A program made the translations under genes and the position numbers. The notes under the pieces were generated by a model that worked only from the letters and a program-made list of their open reading frames with translations, was not told the DNA's origin and did no database searches. A stretch of 64,000 bases of DNA from Marinimicrobium locisalis. Its GTDB lineage: Bacteria; Pseudomonadota; Gammaproteobacteria; Pseudomonadales; Cellvibrionaceae. Position 1 is the first letter of the stretch; each line of letters opens with the position of its first letter. Location: NCBI RefSeq assembly GCF_039822625.1, contig NZ_JBDLLG010000007.1:1-64000 (forward strand), read 5' to 3'. Shown piece after piece: positions 1 to 7,813 of this stretch.

Positions 1-109
1 ATAACTGGCCGGACTTTTTGATTGAAAAGCGCTCGCATCTTGAAGATGGTGCTGAATAGTTACGAATAAACGTTTTCATTGATAAGTCACTTTTACTCAT
101 GATCTTCAT
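1..109 (-). CDS. Partial cassette ORF, unknown function, runs off the window edge
   Basis: An open frame of 36 codons begins with ATG at 109-107 and stays open to the window edge. A second in-frame ATG lies at 100-98. The start codon sits inside the right-hand core (GTTATG) of the attC site described next, as expected of the first codon of a gene cassette placed directly after a recombination core. The visible peptide is polar, with Lys, Ser and Arg residues and no membrane segment. It is too short to assign to a family. Its identity as a cassette gene rests on position only, and the rest of the gene lies outside this window. Confidence 0.4.
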   Translation of the reverse strand, partial: MKIMSKSDLSMKTFIRNYSAPSSRCERFSIKKSGQL

Positions 110-184
110 AACGCCTAAGCACACGGGCGCGAGTTTACGAGCGTCCCACCGCCGAAGGCGGTGTAGTGCTGCGTATGGTTAGTG
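107..184 (-). other. Integron attC recombination site
   Basis: On the minus strand the site starts with the R'' box CACTAAC (184-178), which contains the stop codon of the neighbouring small membrane gene, and ends with the R' box GTTATG (112-107). Between them is an imperfect palindrome with a strong central hairpin (CACCGCC-gaa-GGCGGTG on the plus strand, about 147-163). The decisive observation is that the cassette's own left end, GTTAGTG at 556-550, is the exact reverse complement of CACTAAC. That is what is expected when the circular cassette regenerates its attC. Length is about 78 nt, normal for an attC. Recombination would occur between 112 and 111. Confidence 0.7.
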
Positions 185-538
185 TTTATTGGCGCAACTT
201 CCGACATACTTATAAATCTTGAATAGTAAAAAAGCTACGATCAAAGCTGTAATTGAAACATACAGTACCGGAGCACCAGTTACCCAGAACTGCATAGGCA
301 CGATCAGAAGAACCAGAGCCACTGCCCAAGCACCGACAGCCTTTTGGGCCCAATTCTTTCCCGCAAACAGCGAAAATGCCGCCGTAGCTGAGCAGGCGAC
401 ATATGCTAGCACGCAAGCAGCGAGTACCTTCGCCTGCCACTGTTCGTCTTTCAGCATAATCACTGCATTTCCAATGCCGCTCAAGGTGGAGAACGCCAAG
501 CAATATGCCAGAAAGTTGGTCCATCCCGTTTTCTTCAT
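179..538 (-). CDS. Small four-helix membrane protein in an integron cassette
   Basis: A 119-residue protein with about four hydrophobic segments (residues about 8-28, 37-58, 68-85, 88-110) and a short basic tail, so a polytopic inner-membrane protein. I do not recognise a family. The gene nearly fills the cassette bounded by recombination cores at 556/555 and 112/111. Its ATG is 12 nt from the upstream core and its TAA stop lies inside the attC R'' box, the compact layout typical of gene cassettes. Base composition is less GC-rich than the chromosomal genes from 956 on. No promoter of its own is obvious, so it may be expressed by read-through. Confidence 0.65.
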   Translation of the reverse strand: MKKTGWTNFLAYCLAFSTLSGIGNAVIMLKDEQWQAKVLAACVLAYVACSATAAFSLFAGKNWAQKAVGAWAVALVLLIVPMQFWVTGAPVLYVSITALIVAFLLFKIYKYVGSCANKH

Positions 539-549
539 AGCTCAAATCA

Positions 550-556
550 CACTAAC
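550..556 (-). other. Recombination core at the left end of the cassette
   Basis: GTTAGTG on the minus strand (556-550), with the crossover expected between G556 and T555. It is preceded by an A-rich stretch (ACAAAT) that resembles the core context of attI sites. Since no second attC-like palindrome is visible immediately upstream, this could be an attI or a degenerate attC. The exact complementarity to the R'' box at 184-178 supports the cassette boundary itself. Confidence 0.5.
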
Positions 557-561
557 ATTTG

Positions 562-782
562 TATATCGCGCATGCGCGTTTACAAGACAAGATTGCCCCA
601 GTCACTACCTCGTTATCCCATTGATTTCGTTGGGTTTTCGTCAGTTTTTCGCCCCTACAAAGCCGGATACAAACGCGCATGCGCGATATCATTCCTGCCG
701 ATGCGTGACATCCATCCAGCCAATACGCTAAGCCACTGATTTTCCTGTATTTTTTAATAGGAAGGGATAAAAACGCGCATGT
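562..782. repeat. Three-copy GCGCATGCGC repeat, one copy inverted, upstream of the cassette
   Basis: Copy 1 (562-582) and copy 2 (669-689) are inverted copies of a unit containing AAACGCGCATGCGCGATAT, separated by about 90 nt. Copy 3 (764-782) matches only the left half of copy 2 (GGATA-A/C-AAACGCGCATG) in the same direction. An 83-codon frame spans the repeats (803-552, minus) but ends in the recombination core and looks fortuitous. Copy 1 includes TTGTAA and TACAAA on the minus strand at 16-nt spacing, so it might supply a weak promoter for the cassette. From 783 to 955 I see no gene or clear signal. The element is not one I can name. Confidence 0.55.
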
Positions 783-955
783 GGGTGAGAGAAAACGAGC
801 CATGATTGCCTAGTCCATTACTTTTCTTGTGCCAGCGCCGAGCTATTTATTGTTCCAGGCTATAGCGACGTTTGCGTTCGCGTGTTACCTGGAATGCCAT
901 TGTTTTGACTTTATACCAGAATGCCTTCCCTGTCATTTTCTGAGCGCTGTTACTT

Positions 956-1594
956 CTAGGTGGCAGCTAGCTCCTCTCGCGGCGATACCGCTTTCAGCGT
1001 TGCGTATCCCGCCCGAATCCGTGCCAAGGTGGTAACCCAGCACATCAGAGCGAATATGCCGGCGAGCCAGGGGAAGTGCTGCGGGAAGAGGCAGAACAGA
1101 ATGAACGCGATAATGGTCTCGGTGCCTTCGGTCAGGCCGCCCATGTAGTAGAGGGATTTCTGGGGGTAGTCGGGGCTGTCCAGTTGGTGTTTGTTGGCCA
1201 TGATGGCGAAGGCCAGGAAGGTGGTGCCGGTGCCGGCGAAGGAGAACATGAGCAGGCCGGCCCAGAGGGCGTTTTGCTCGGGGTTGGCGAGCAGGAAGCC
1301 GAAGGCGATGGCGTTGTAGAAAATGAAGTCCAGCACGATGTCCAGAAACCCGCCGGCGTCGCTGAGGCCCTGGATTCTGGCCACGGCGCCATCCAGGCCG
1401 TCGCCCAGGCGGTTGAGGCCGATGGCGAGCAGGGCGGCGGTGTACCACTCCATCCACAAAAACGGCACGGCGAGCATGCCGACGATAAAGCCCACGACGG
1501 TCACTTGGTCCGCGCGAATGCCCCGGCGGTTCAGGGTTTGGGCCAGCCGGTGTAACGGTGGGCGAATGAGTGGGACAAGTCGGGTATCGAGCAT
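956..1594 (-). CDS. ynjF: CDP-alcohol phosphatidyltransferase family membrane protein (YnjF-like)
   Basis: A 212-residue polytopic membrane enzyme of the CDP-alcohol phosphatidyltransferase family, which transfers a phosphatidyl group from a CDP-linked lipid to an alcohol. The family motif is present: DG-x2-AR-x8-G-x3-D-x3-D, in the stretch DGAVAR...GGFLDIVLD around residues 69-90. The ATG at 1594 is preceded by GGAG at good spacing; a longer frame upstream of it reads into the permease gene. It follows the YnjC-like permease by 14 nt on the same strand, as ynjF belongs to the ynj cluster in E. coli. The alcohol substrate is unknown. Family assignment is firm, the ynjF label likely. Confidence 0.85.
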   Translation of the reverse strand: MLDTRLVPLIRPPLHRLAQTLNRRGIRADQVTVVGFIVGMLAVPFLWMEWYTAALLAIGLNRLGDGLDGAVARIQGLSDAGGFLDIVLDFIFYNAIAFGFLLANPEQNALWAGLLMFSFAGTGTTFLAFAIMANKHQLDSPDYPQKSLYYMGGLTEGTETIIAFILFCLFPQHFPWLAGIFALMCWVTTLARIRAGYATLKAVSPREELAAT

Positions 1595-1608
1595 AACGGG
1601 CTCCGTGT

Positions 1609-3267
1609 TTAAGCGCTCGCGCGGCGACGTCGGCCGGACGCGAGGGCGGCGATGATCAGGGCGGTAAGCGGCAGCAGCATTTGCCAGAGGGCGTAGAGGC
1701 CGAGCAGGCGGCGGTCGCCGCCGCTGCCGATGTTCACCGCTTCGGTAGTAACGGTAACGACGCGCCCTGCCCCCAGCAGTTGGGTGGGCAGGTAGAGGGC
1801 GACGCTGACGGAAAAGGCGATGACCCAGGCGTAGAGCATGGGTTGCCGGAGTATCGGCACCAGGACCCGGCACCAGCTGTTGAGGGCGGAGTGGCCCAGG
1901 CTCTGGCTGACCAGCAGCCAGCGGCGGTTGAAGCGCCGGTAGTCACCATTCAGCACCAGGTAGGCATAGGGAAAGGTGAACACGCTGTGGGACCAGAGTA
2001 CCCAGCCCCAGTGCGGGTCGCGGTGAAACAGACTGAGACCGAACTGCCAGCCCATGACCAGCGGCAGTTGCGGCAGCAACAGGCCGAGCAGCAGCCACCA
2101 CTGGGGCCAATAGCGCTCCCGGCGGGCCTGCCACTCCAGGCAGAGCAGCGCGGCGGCCAGGCCGAGGGTGGCGCTGACCAGCGCCAGTGACAGGGTCTGC
2201 CAGAGCAGCGGCGCCAGGAAGGGCCATTCACCGCGCCAGGTGGATAGGCTGAAGGCGTCGGGCAGCAGCGCCGGGTAGAACCAGCCCGAGGCGAAGGACC
2301 AGACCAGCAGTGCCGCTATCACGCCAGCGGAGATCAGCACCATCAAGGGCAACCAGAGTCGGGCGGCGGTTTGCAAGGCGGCACCGACGCGGCCGAGCCA
2401 CCGGGGAAGGGTTTTATCGCTCTGACGCTGCCAGCGAAGCAGGGTGTTGTAGGCCCGTTCGTGCTGACGGTTGAGCCACAGAAGAATCGCGGCCAACAGG
2501 AATAAGGCGAGCCCTCCCAGTACGGCGGACTGCTGTGCGCCGGGCTGGAAGTCCTGCTGCCATTGAAACACCTGCTGCGCCCATATCCCCGGCAGGTTGG
2601 GCCCGACCAACAGGGGAACGTCCACCACCGAGAGGGTATAAACGATGACCGCCGCCATGGGAAGGCGCAGGCGGGTGAGCAGTTCCGGCACCACCAGTTG
2701 CCACCAACTGGCGACGCGGGAGTGCCCGAGGGTCTGCCCCACCTGCAGGTAGCGCTGGGCGGGAATCTGGGTGAGCGCGCTCTGGGTCATCAGCAGCAGA
2801 AACGGAATTTCTTTCAAAACCAATACCCACAACAAGGTCCACAGCGAGCGGTCGGCCAGGAGCGCGGCGTTGGGCGGAGCATCGAACACGCCGAACAGGC
2901 TGTGCAGAGCACGCACCCACCAGCCGGTGGGGCTGAACAGGAAGACCACGCCCACGGCGAAGGCCAGGTGGGGAATGGAGAGAAAGGGAGAGAGCCAGCC
3001 CAACAATCGGTTCGGGCGATACAGGCTGAATGCCAGGGCCACATAGCAGGCCAGCAAGGGAGCGATGAGGGCCAGCACCAGTGAGTAGATCAGAGACTGC
3101 AATAAGCCGGGCGCCGCGACAAACCGTTGCAGGGCCGAGGCGCTGAAGGCGGAGAGGTCGGCTCCATAGAGCCCGGCCGATATCAATACGGGCACGGCCA
3201 CCAGCAGACCGATGCTCAGGCCGGCGCCGGTCGTCAGCCAGCGGTTTACTGGTAACGGGCGAGCCAC
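1609..3267 (-). CDS. ynjC: ABC transporter permease with two fused permease halves (YnjC-like)
   Basis: A permease of about 552 residues made of two binding-protein-dependent permease domains in one chain. Each half carries an EAA-type cytoplasmic loop for the ATPase (first around GQTLGHSRVASWW...P, second around SQSLGHSALNSW...P). This two-in-one form is typical of YnjC and related importers. The start is uncertain: a TTG at 3291 has no ribosome site, while the GTG at 3267 follows GGAGGA closely, so I chose 3267. The start overlaps the end of the ynjB-like gene, which suggests translational coupling. No ATP-binding subunit gene is present nearby, which is unusual for an importer. Substrate unknown. 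Confidence 0.85.
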   Translation of the reverse strand: MARPLPVNRWLTTGAGLSIGLLVAVPVLISAGLYGADLSAFSASALQRFVAAPGLLQSLIYSLVLALIAPLLACYVALAFSLYRPNRLLGWLSPFLSIPHLAFAVGVVFLFSPTGWWVRALHSLFGVFDAPPNAALLADRSLWTLLWVLVLKEIPFLLLMTQSALTQIPAQRYLQVGQTLGHSRVASWWQLVVPELLTRLRLPMAAVIVYTLSVVDVPLLVGPNLPGIWAQQVFQWQQDFQPGAQQSAVLGGLALFLLAAILLWLNRQHERAYNTLLRWQRQSDKTLPRWLGRVGAALQTAARLWLPLMVLISAGVIAALLVWSFASGWFYPALLPDAFSLSTWRGEWPFLAPLLWQTLSLALVSATLGLAAALLCLEWQARRERYWPQWWLLLGLLLPQLPLVMGWQFGLSLFHRDPHWGWVLWSHSVFTFPYAYLVLNGDYRRFNRRWLLVSQSLGHSALNSWCRVLVPILRQPMLYAWVIAFSVSVALYLPTQLLGAGRVVTVTTEAVNIGSGGDRRLLGLYALWQMLLPLTALIIAALASGRRRRASA

Positions 3268-4394
3268 TGGTCCTCCAGCAGGCCTTGCCAACTGGCGTGC
3301 AGTTCCGGCGCGGTGGGTAGCAGCGCCGGTTCACCGGGCAGCTCGACCACCGCCGGGTCGCCCCAATGGTCGGTGTCCGCCTTGCGTTGTTGCGCCGGTT
3401 CGGAAATCAGAAAGTTGATCGCGACTTTGGCGGCGGCTTTGTGTGAGGCATTGCGGGGCACGGCTAGATAGTGGCTGTTGGTGATGGCGCCCTGGGAAAA
3501 GTAATGCTGGGTCACCGATGCGGGCAAGCGCCCGGCTTTGACCTTGGCCGCCATTTCCTGAGGGTTGAAACTGAACGCCACATGCAGTTGCCCGTCCGCG
3601 AGCCATTGCAACTGTTGCGCGGAGGACTGGGGAAAGGTTTTGCCCTTTTCCCACAACAGGGGATGAAGTTGGTCCAGATAGCCCCACAATTCCGGCAACA
3701 GATCAGCGGCCGCTTTGTCGGTAGCGGGCTGGTACAGGCGTTCGTCATTGTCGGTGAGCGCTTGCAGCAGGGATTTTAAAAAGGTGGTGCCGATAAAATC
3801 CGGCGGCTTGGGGTAGCTCAGTCGGCCGGGGTGGTCTTGGGCATACTGCAACAGTTGCTGCGGTGTGATTTCTTTTTGCGGGAAGGTCTTTTCCCGCGCA
3901 ATCAGGTTGAACTGGCCCATGCCCCAGGGCACTTCCAGGCCGTCCACTGGTACGCCGAAGTCGCTCAGCAGTGGGAGTTTGTCCGTCAACAAGTGGGTGT
4001 GGTTGGGCACGGCGGATAACAGCTCCGGCTCCAGCAGCTGATGGCGTTTTAGGGCGTGAAAGTTTTCCCCGTTGATCCACAGCAGGTCCATCGCGCCGCC
4101 TTGCTCTCGGCCGGCATCCTTGTCGGTGCGCAGGCGGTGTACCGCTTCGGCGATATCACTGACTTTCACGTGCTGGAGTTTGACTCCGTGACGCGAGCGC
4201 AGCTCGCCATCCGCCCAACGCAGATAGCGGTTCACCGCATCCGAGCCGCCCCAGGCGTAAAAGTAGACGGTCTGGCCCCGCGCTTCGTCGAGCACATGGG
4301 ACCAGTCGTCCTCAGCCTGAGCACTGCCCGCCGTCAAAGCGAGCAGTGCTATCGCGGCGGCGTTAAAACGTTTGCGTAAATTGAATCTGAACAT
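3246..4394 (-). CDS. ynjB: Periplasmic substrate-binding protein of an ABC importer (YnjB-like)
   Basis: A 382-residue periplasmic solute-binding protein. The N-terminus has a basic region, a hydrophobic core and an AQA cleavage site near residue 24, so it is exported. The mature part contains features of YnjB-type extracellular binding proteins (a YAWGGSDAVNRY segment near the start, and DLLWINGENF further on). The ATG at 4394 lies within the end of the upstream TonB receptor gene and has no strong ribosome site, suggesting coupled translation. Downstream it overlaps the ynjC-like permease. Together with the receptor this looks like an uptake route from outer to inner membrane. The ligand cannot be read from the sequence. 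Confidence 0.85.
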   Translation of the reverse strand: MFRFNLRKRFNAAAIALLALTAGSAQAEDDWSHVLDEARGQTVYFYAWGGSDAVNRYLRWADGELRSRHGVKLQHVKVSDIAEAVHRLRTDKDAGREQGGAMDLLWINGENFHALKRHQLLEPELLSAVPNHTHLLTDKLPLLSDFGVPVDGLEVPWGMGQFNLIAREKTFPQKEITPQQLLQYAQDHPGRLSYPKPPDFIGTTFLKSLLQALTDNDERLYQPATDKAAADLLPELWGYLDQLHPLLWEKGKTFPQSSAQQLQWLADGQLHVAFSFNPQEMAAKVKAGRLPASVTQHYFSQGAITNSHYLAVPRNASHKAAAKVAINFLISEPAQQRKADTDHWGDPAVVELPGEPALLPTAPELHASWQGLLEDQWLARYQ

Positions 4395-6717
4395 GCCGAG
4401 GCAATTCCGGGAAAACAAGAGAGGCCCCAAAGTAACCGCCTTCAAAGACCGGTGTCCAGTTCTCTTCGTCAGTGAGGTTGAACACATCCAGCCGGATGCG
4501 GCTGGTGCCTTGGTTGAACTCGTAGCTGACGTTGGCGTTCAAGGTGAACTGCTCGGGGATAATGACCGTCTGTAGGTAGTCCAGCGGATAGTCACTGGCG
4601 ACCACCGCCGAGCCGCCAAAGGACCAGTGATCGTTCAGCTCGTAGCCGCCCGCCGCCGAAATACTCCAATCCGGCAGGCCATGGAGCCGCTGGTTGGAGG
4701 CGGGGAAAGCGGCAAAGTTGGGCGCGCCCACGCCGGTGCCTTCGACAATGTCCGGGCGGGAGTTATCGAATGCATCGGTCACCCGCTCGGCGGCCTGGAA
4801 GGCGGCGGAGTTGTCGAACTCGGCATCGAGCAGGTTGAAACCGACGCTGGTCCAGGCTTGCTCGCCCCGGTAGAACAGTTGCGCTTCCAGGCCCCGGGTC
4901 GCCACGCCGCTGTTGCTGCCGTCGCGGTTGCGCAGGCTACGGGTCTGGTCAAACACGGCCATGTCCGCGTACCAGGGCGAGCCGGCGGGGGCGTATTTTG
5001 CGCCCAACTCGTACAGGGTGTTTTCGGTAGCGAAGTTGAGCGGGTCGATCTCGTTGTTCGCTCCCAATACATTGCCACCGGCCATGCTGTTGGAGGTGGA
5101 CTCGCTGTAACTGCTGGTGGCGTACAAGGTCACCGCGTCGGTGGCTTCATAGTGCAGGCTTGCCTCGCCGGCTTTGAGAAAGTCATTGTGGCTGTCGCTT
5201 GCGGCCTCAACCCCTTCCGGCGGCAAAGCGTCACGGGCGGTGACGTCGTACCAGTCACCGCGAACACCCAATGTCAGTTGCAGCTGTTCGGTGAGGGGCT
5301 GGCGGTGCTGGGCGAACAAGCCGGTTTGCCAACTGGTGGAGTCGGTGGTGTCGGATAGGTTGAAGTCGCCACTGCCGTCCCCGTCGATATCGTACTGCGC
5401 CCCTGGGGAGACAAACACGCCGGGACGCAATTCCACCAAGCGCGATTTTTGGGCGTCGGTGAGCGGAATTTCCCGGTTGCTGACCGGGCCGGTCAGGTCG
5501 GTGGGCAAGTCCGCTTCAGTGGTGAACTGGCTATAGCCGAGTACGTCGTTGTAACGAACGTTGGCCCCGACGATGGTGTTGTCGATATGCAGCTCCAGGC
5601 GGTTTTCAAAAGTGTCGGCACCGTCGACGATTTCCACAAAGCTGTTCTGGGCGATTTCCTCGCGCTCCAGGTGTTCGTAGTAGCTGCGGTTGACCAACCG
5701 AACCGAATCGCTCAGCTCGGTGTTGAACACCGAGTGCAACAGCAGGGTTTCCGCGCCGTTGATATCGTCCGGGTGAGTGTGGACACGGCTGCGCGGGATT
5801 TCCACTTCGCCCGTGGGGCTGACCACGGCGAAGGCACCGGGCACGGTGGAGCCGTTGGGTTGCACGCCCTGCCCCTGCACGTAGAGGCCGTGGTCGATCA
5901 GCTTTTGTGTGGGGCGGTTGAGGCCGGCGTTATCGGTCCACTCGACGTCGTAGTACTCGAGGGAGAGGTTCCACTCGGTCTTGTCGTTGGGTAGCAAGCG
6001 GTAGGCGGCGAACAGGTTGGTGCTGTCCAGGCCGCTGTAGTCGTAAAAGCTACCTTCGTCTTTGTGTTCCAGACTGAGGCGCGCCCCCTGGCGTTCGGGT
6101 TCGATGACCCAGGAATAGTCGAGCTGAGCACCGTACTGGTCCCACTCGCCGCCGGTCAGGCTGAGGCGGCCATTGTTTTCGGTGAGGTCGGGCCGCTTGG
6201 GTGTGATGTTCACAAAGCCGCCGGTGCGCTGCGTGGTCCCGAGAATGACCGAGGGCGTGCCGCGCACGATATCGATCTGCCCCACGGAGTTGAACGACAG
6301 CGGAATACCCAGGCCGTTGTTGCCCACCTGCCGACGCATGCCGGCGGAAAACACTTCGCCCAATTGGCCTCGCAGCGTGGGTAGACTGGGCGCGCCAAAG
6401 CCTTTGGCCTGGAAGGTGTTGGGGGCGACCCGTTGCAGTTCCTGCAGGTTGTCGATGGCCACTTCGTTGAGCATGGCTTCGGTCACGGGGGTGATGGAGC
6501 GGCCGATGTCGGCGATGCTCTGGTTGAGGCCGAAGGGACCTTCGACGTCTTCACTGCGGATGTTGCCCATGCCGCTCAGGGCTTCGCCGACGACGAGGAC
6601 GTCCTGGATGTCGCCGGTTTGGGCTTGGGAAGATACGCTGGCCATCAAAGCCGCGCTGGCGCACAAAGTTCGAATGCCTGTGGAATGCATAAGTTGGCTG
6701 GGGAAGCGGTGGTTCAT
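4363..6717 (-). CDS. TonB-dependent outer-membrane receptor
   Basis: A 784-residue TonB-dependent receptor. A signal peptide ends near SSQAQ (residue about 33), followed by a plug domain (ISPVTE-like SITPVTEAMLNE, LPTLRGQ, IDIVRGTPSVILGTTQRTGGFVNI) and a long beta-barrel with alternating aromatic strands ending in a C-terminal Phe (QIQFTQTF), as outer-membrane proteins do. It is the first gene of a run with ynjB, ynjC and ynjF, overlapping ynjB by 32 nt. ATG 6717 is preceded by AAGGAG. Family certain; the ligand is unknown, possibly the same compound as the ABC system imports. Confidence 0.9.
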   Translation of the reverse strand: MNHRFPSQLMHSTGIRTLCASAALMASVSSQAQTGDIQDVLVVGEALSGMGNIRSEDVEGPFGLNQSIADIGRSITPVTEAMLNEVAIDNLQELQRVAPNTFQAKGFGAPSLPTLRGQLGEVFSAGMRRQVGNNGLGIPLSFNSVGQIDIVRGTPSVILGTTQRTGGFVNITPKRPDLTENNGRLSLTGGEWDQYGAQLDYSWVIEPERQGARLSLEHKDEGSFYDYSGLDSTNLFAAYRLLPNDKTEWNLSLEYYDVEWTDNAGLNRPTQKLIDHGLYVQGQGVQPNGSTVPGAFAVVSPTGEVEIPRSRVHTHPDDINGAETLLLHSVFNTELSDSVRLVNRSYYEHLEREEIAQNSFVEIVDGADTFENRLELHIDNTIVGANVRYNDVLGYSQFTTEADLPTDLTGPVSNREIPLTDAQKSRLVELRPGVFVSPGAQYDIDGDGSGDFNLSDTTDSTSWQTGLFAQHRQPLTEQLQLTLGVRGDWYDVTARDALPPEGVEAASDSHNDFLKAGEASLHYEATDAVTLYATSSYSESTSNSMAGGNVLGANNEIDPLNFATENTLYELGAKYAPAGSPWYADMAVFDQTRSLRNRDGSNSGVATRGLEAQLFYRGEQAWTSVGFNLLDAEFDNSAAFQAAERVTDAFDNSRPDIVEGTGVGAPNFAAFPASNQRLHGLPDWSISAAGGYELNDHWSFGGSAVVASDYPLDYLQTVIIPEQFTLNANVSYEFNQGTSRIRLDVFNLTDEENWTPVFEGGYFGASLVFPELPRHVQIQFTQTF

Positions 6718-6757
6718 TAATTCAGTGCTCCTTTTGAGGGTCGGGTTGTTTGGTTTT

Positions 6758-6827
6758 GGCGGATGCGCTTTCAGCTTATCCGCCCTACATTGGCCTACGT
6801 AGGGCGGATAAGCGAAGCGCATCCGCC
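6758..6827. repeat. REP-like palindrome between the DUF547 and TonB receptor genes
   Basis: Two nearly perfect inverted arms of about 29 nt, 6759-6787 and 6798-6826, each built on GCGGAT...GCTTATCCGCCCTAC, with a short centre. Such GTAGGGCGGATAAG palindromes resemble dispersed REP/BIME-type intergenic elements in gammaproteobacteria. Lying 12 nt after the DUF547 stop codon and before the receptor start, it could form a stable RNA hairpin that limits read-through between the two genes. It has no T-run. Confidence 0.7.
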
Positions 6828-6838
6828 GTAAATTCGTT

Positions 6839-7813
6839 CTACTCGCTCTCGTTTAGTGACCAGTCATAATCGAGAAATTTGTAGGTTACATTGTCGTTCT
6901 TCAATGCCTGGCGCTGTGCATCATTTAAATCAAGCGCCTCGGCGTAGCGTAGGAAAAACTCGTTCAGGCTGTCCACACCGTTCCAGCCCCGCTGAAAGTC
7001 TTCGCGGTACCATTTGAAGATGGGGGAGACATGCAGTTCTCCATCGCGGTAGCGGTTTCGGGTTTCATCCCGCAGGAAGCGTTGGGTGCTGTCTTCGAGT
7101 TGTTGTTCGAGCTGCTCTGCGGTGAAGGGTTCGGTGCGCAGGGCCGGGCAGCCGATGGAGGCGCAGTTGACGGCGAAGTGGATGCGCGGTTCGTTGTAGA
7201 CGCCGGGCTCGCGAATCAATTGGTGTTCGACGTGGTCGAGGCTGCGTTTTTCACCGAACAGGGGGATGAATTTGATTTCCCAGGGGGTTTTCCAGAAGGG
7301 GCCGATGTCTCGGATGTTGTCGACCGGGTAGTGGTCGATGATGAGTTTCAGGGTGTAGGCGTTGTAGGTGTTGATGAGGTAGGCGAGTTGTTGGTTTTTG
7401 GTCCAGTCTTCGAAGGTGGTTTTTTGGACGTTGGCGAGTTGTTTTAGGTATTGGTTGAGGTTTTCTGGGTTGGCGTTTAGGGTTTTGTAGTCGACGGTGG
7501 TGGCGGTACCGGCGTCGTTCCAGGTAACGTAGTTTTGCAGAACCTGAGCATAGACTTTGCTCTGATGGTCGAAATCATTTGCCCAAGACAGATTCCCAGC
7601 AAAGAAGAGCACTCCAAAAAGCAAAACTCTCTTAACAGTCTGAAAGGTAGCATCACGCCCGGCACAGAGTCCGGTGAATGGTTGCAAGACACGCCATAAA
7701 TACATCCCTGTAGGCTCGCAACCGCGAATCCCGCGCTCTACGGTCTTGCAACCATTCACCGGACTCTGCACCTCCGTGCGATGTAAGAAAGCTCTGTAAG
7801 ACGTCAATCGCAT
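6839..7813 (-). CDS. DUF547 family protein with a repeat-derived N-terminal extension
   Basis: The last 250 or so residues form a DUF547 domain, with the characteristic IHFAVNCASIGCPALR segment and NTYNAYTLKLII. The function of the family is unknown. A hydrophobic export-like segment (VLLFGVLFFAGNLSWA, about residues 62-78) precedes the domain and would normally be at the N-terminus. Here it is preceded by about 60 residues encoded by a repeat element (7666-7767). The start chosen is the ATG at 7813 that overlaps the previous stop as TAATG and follows GGAGGG, so the two genes are translationally coupled. The other option is an internal TTG or GTG close to the hydrophobic segment (7624 or 7612). 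Confidence 0.8.
   Translation of the reverse strand: MRLTSYRAFLHRTEVQSPVNGCKTVERGIRGCEPTGMYLWRVLQPFTGLCAGRDATFQTVKRVLLFGVLFFAGNLSWANDFDHQSKVYAQVLQNYVTWNDAGTATTVDYKTLNANPENLNQYLKQLANVQKTTFEDWTKNQQLAYLINTYNAYTLKLIIDHYPVDNIRDIGPFWKTPWEIKFIPLFGEKRSLDHVEHQLIREPGVYNEPRIHFAVNCASIGCPALRTEPFTAEQLEQQLEDSTQRFLRDETRNRYRDGELHVSPIFKWYREDFQRGWNGVDSLNEFFLRYAEALDLNDAQRQALKNDNVTYKFLDYDWSLNESE
7666..7767. repeat. Dispersed-repeat-like element with 25-nt perfect inverted arms inside the 5' end of the DUF547 gene
   Basis: The arms 7666-7690 and 7743-7767 are exact reverse complements over 25 nt (containing CCGGTGAATGGTTGCAAGAC) and enclose 52 nt that include GTAGAGCGCGGGATTCGCG on the minus strand. No transposase is encoded, so this is a MITE-like or other non-autonomous element, or an old hairpin repeat. 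It lies in frame within the predicted DUF547 coding sequence, between a well-placed start codon and the hydrophobic export segment. Other copies are not seen in this window. Confidence 0.65.

Noticed and set aside
552..803. 83-codon frame MARFLSPT...
   Set aside because: It runs across the repeat copies, ends in the recombination core, and shows no ribosome site or family. I treat it as a repeat, not a gene.
1595..1873. N-terminal extension of the CDP-alcohol transferase frame
   Set aside because: The extension overlaps the permease gene and reads as Arg/Pro-rich sequence. ATG 1594 with GGAG is the natural start.
7782..7804. Two further TGTAAGA sequences on the plus strand
   Set aside because: Neither has a CGAC(A/T) box at 12 nt, and they would point away from any plus-strand gene. 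They lie inside the start of a coding sequence.
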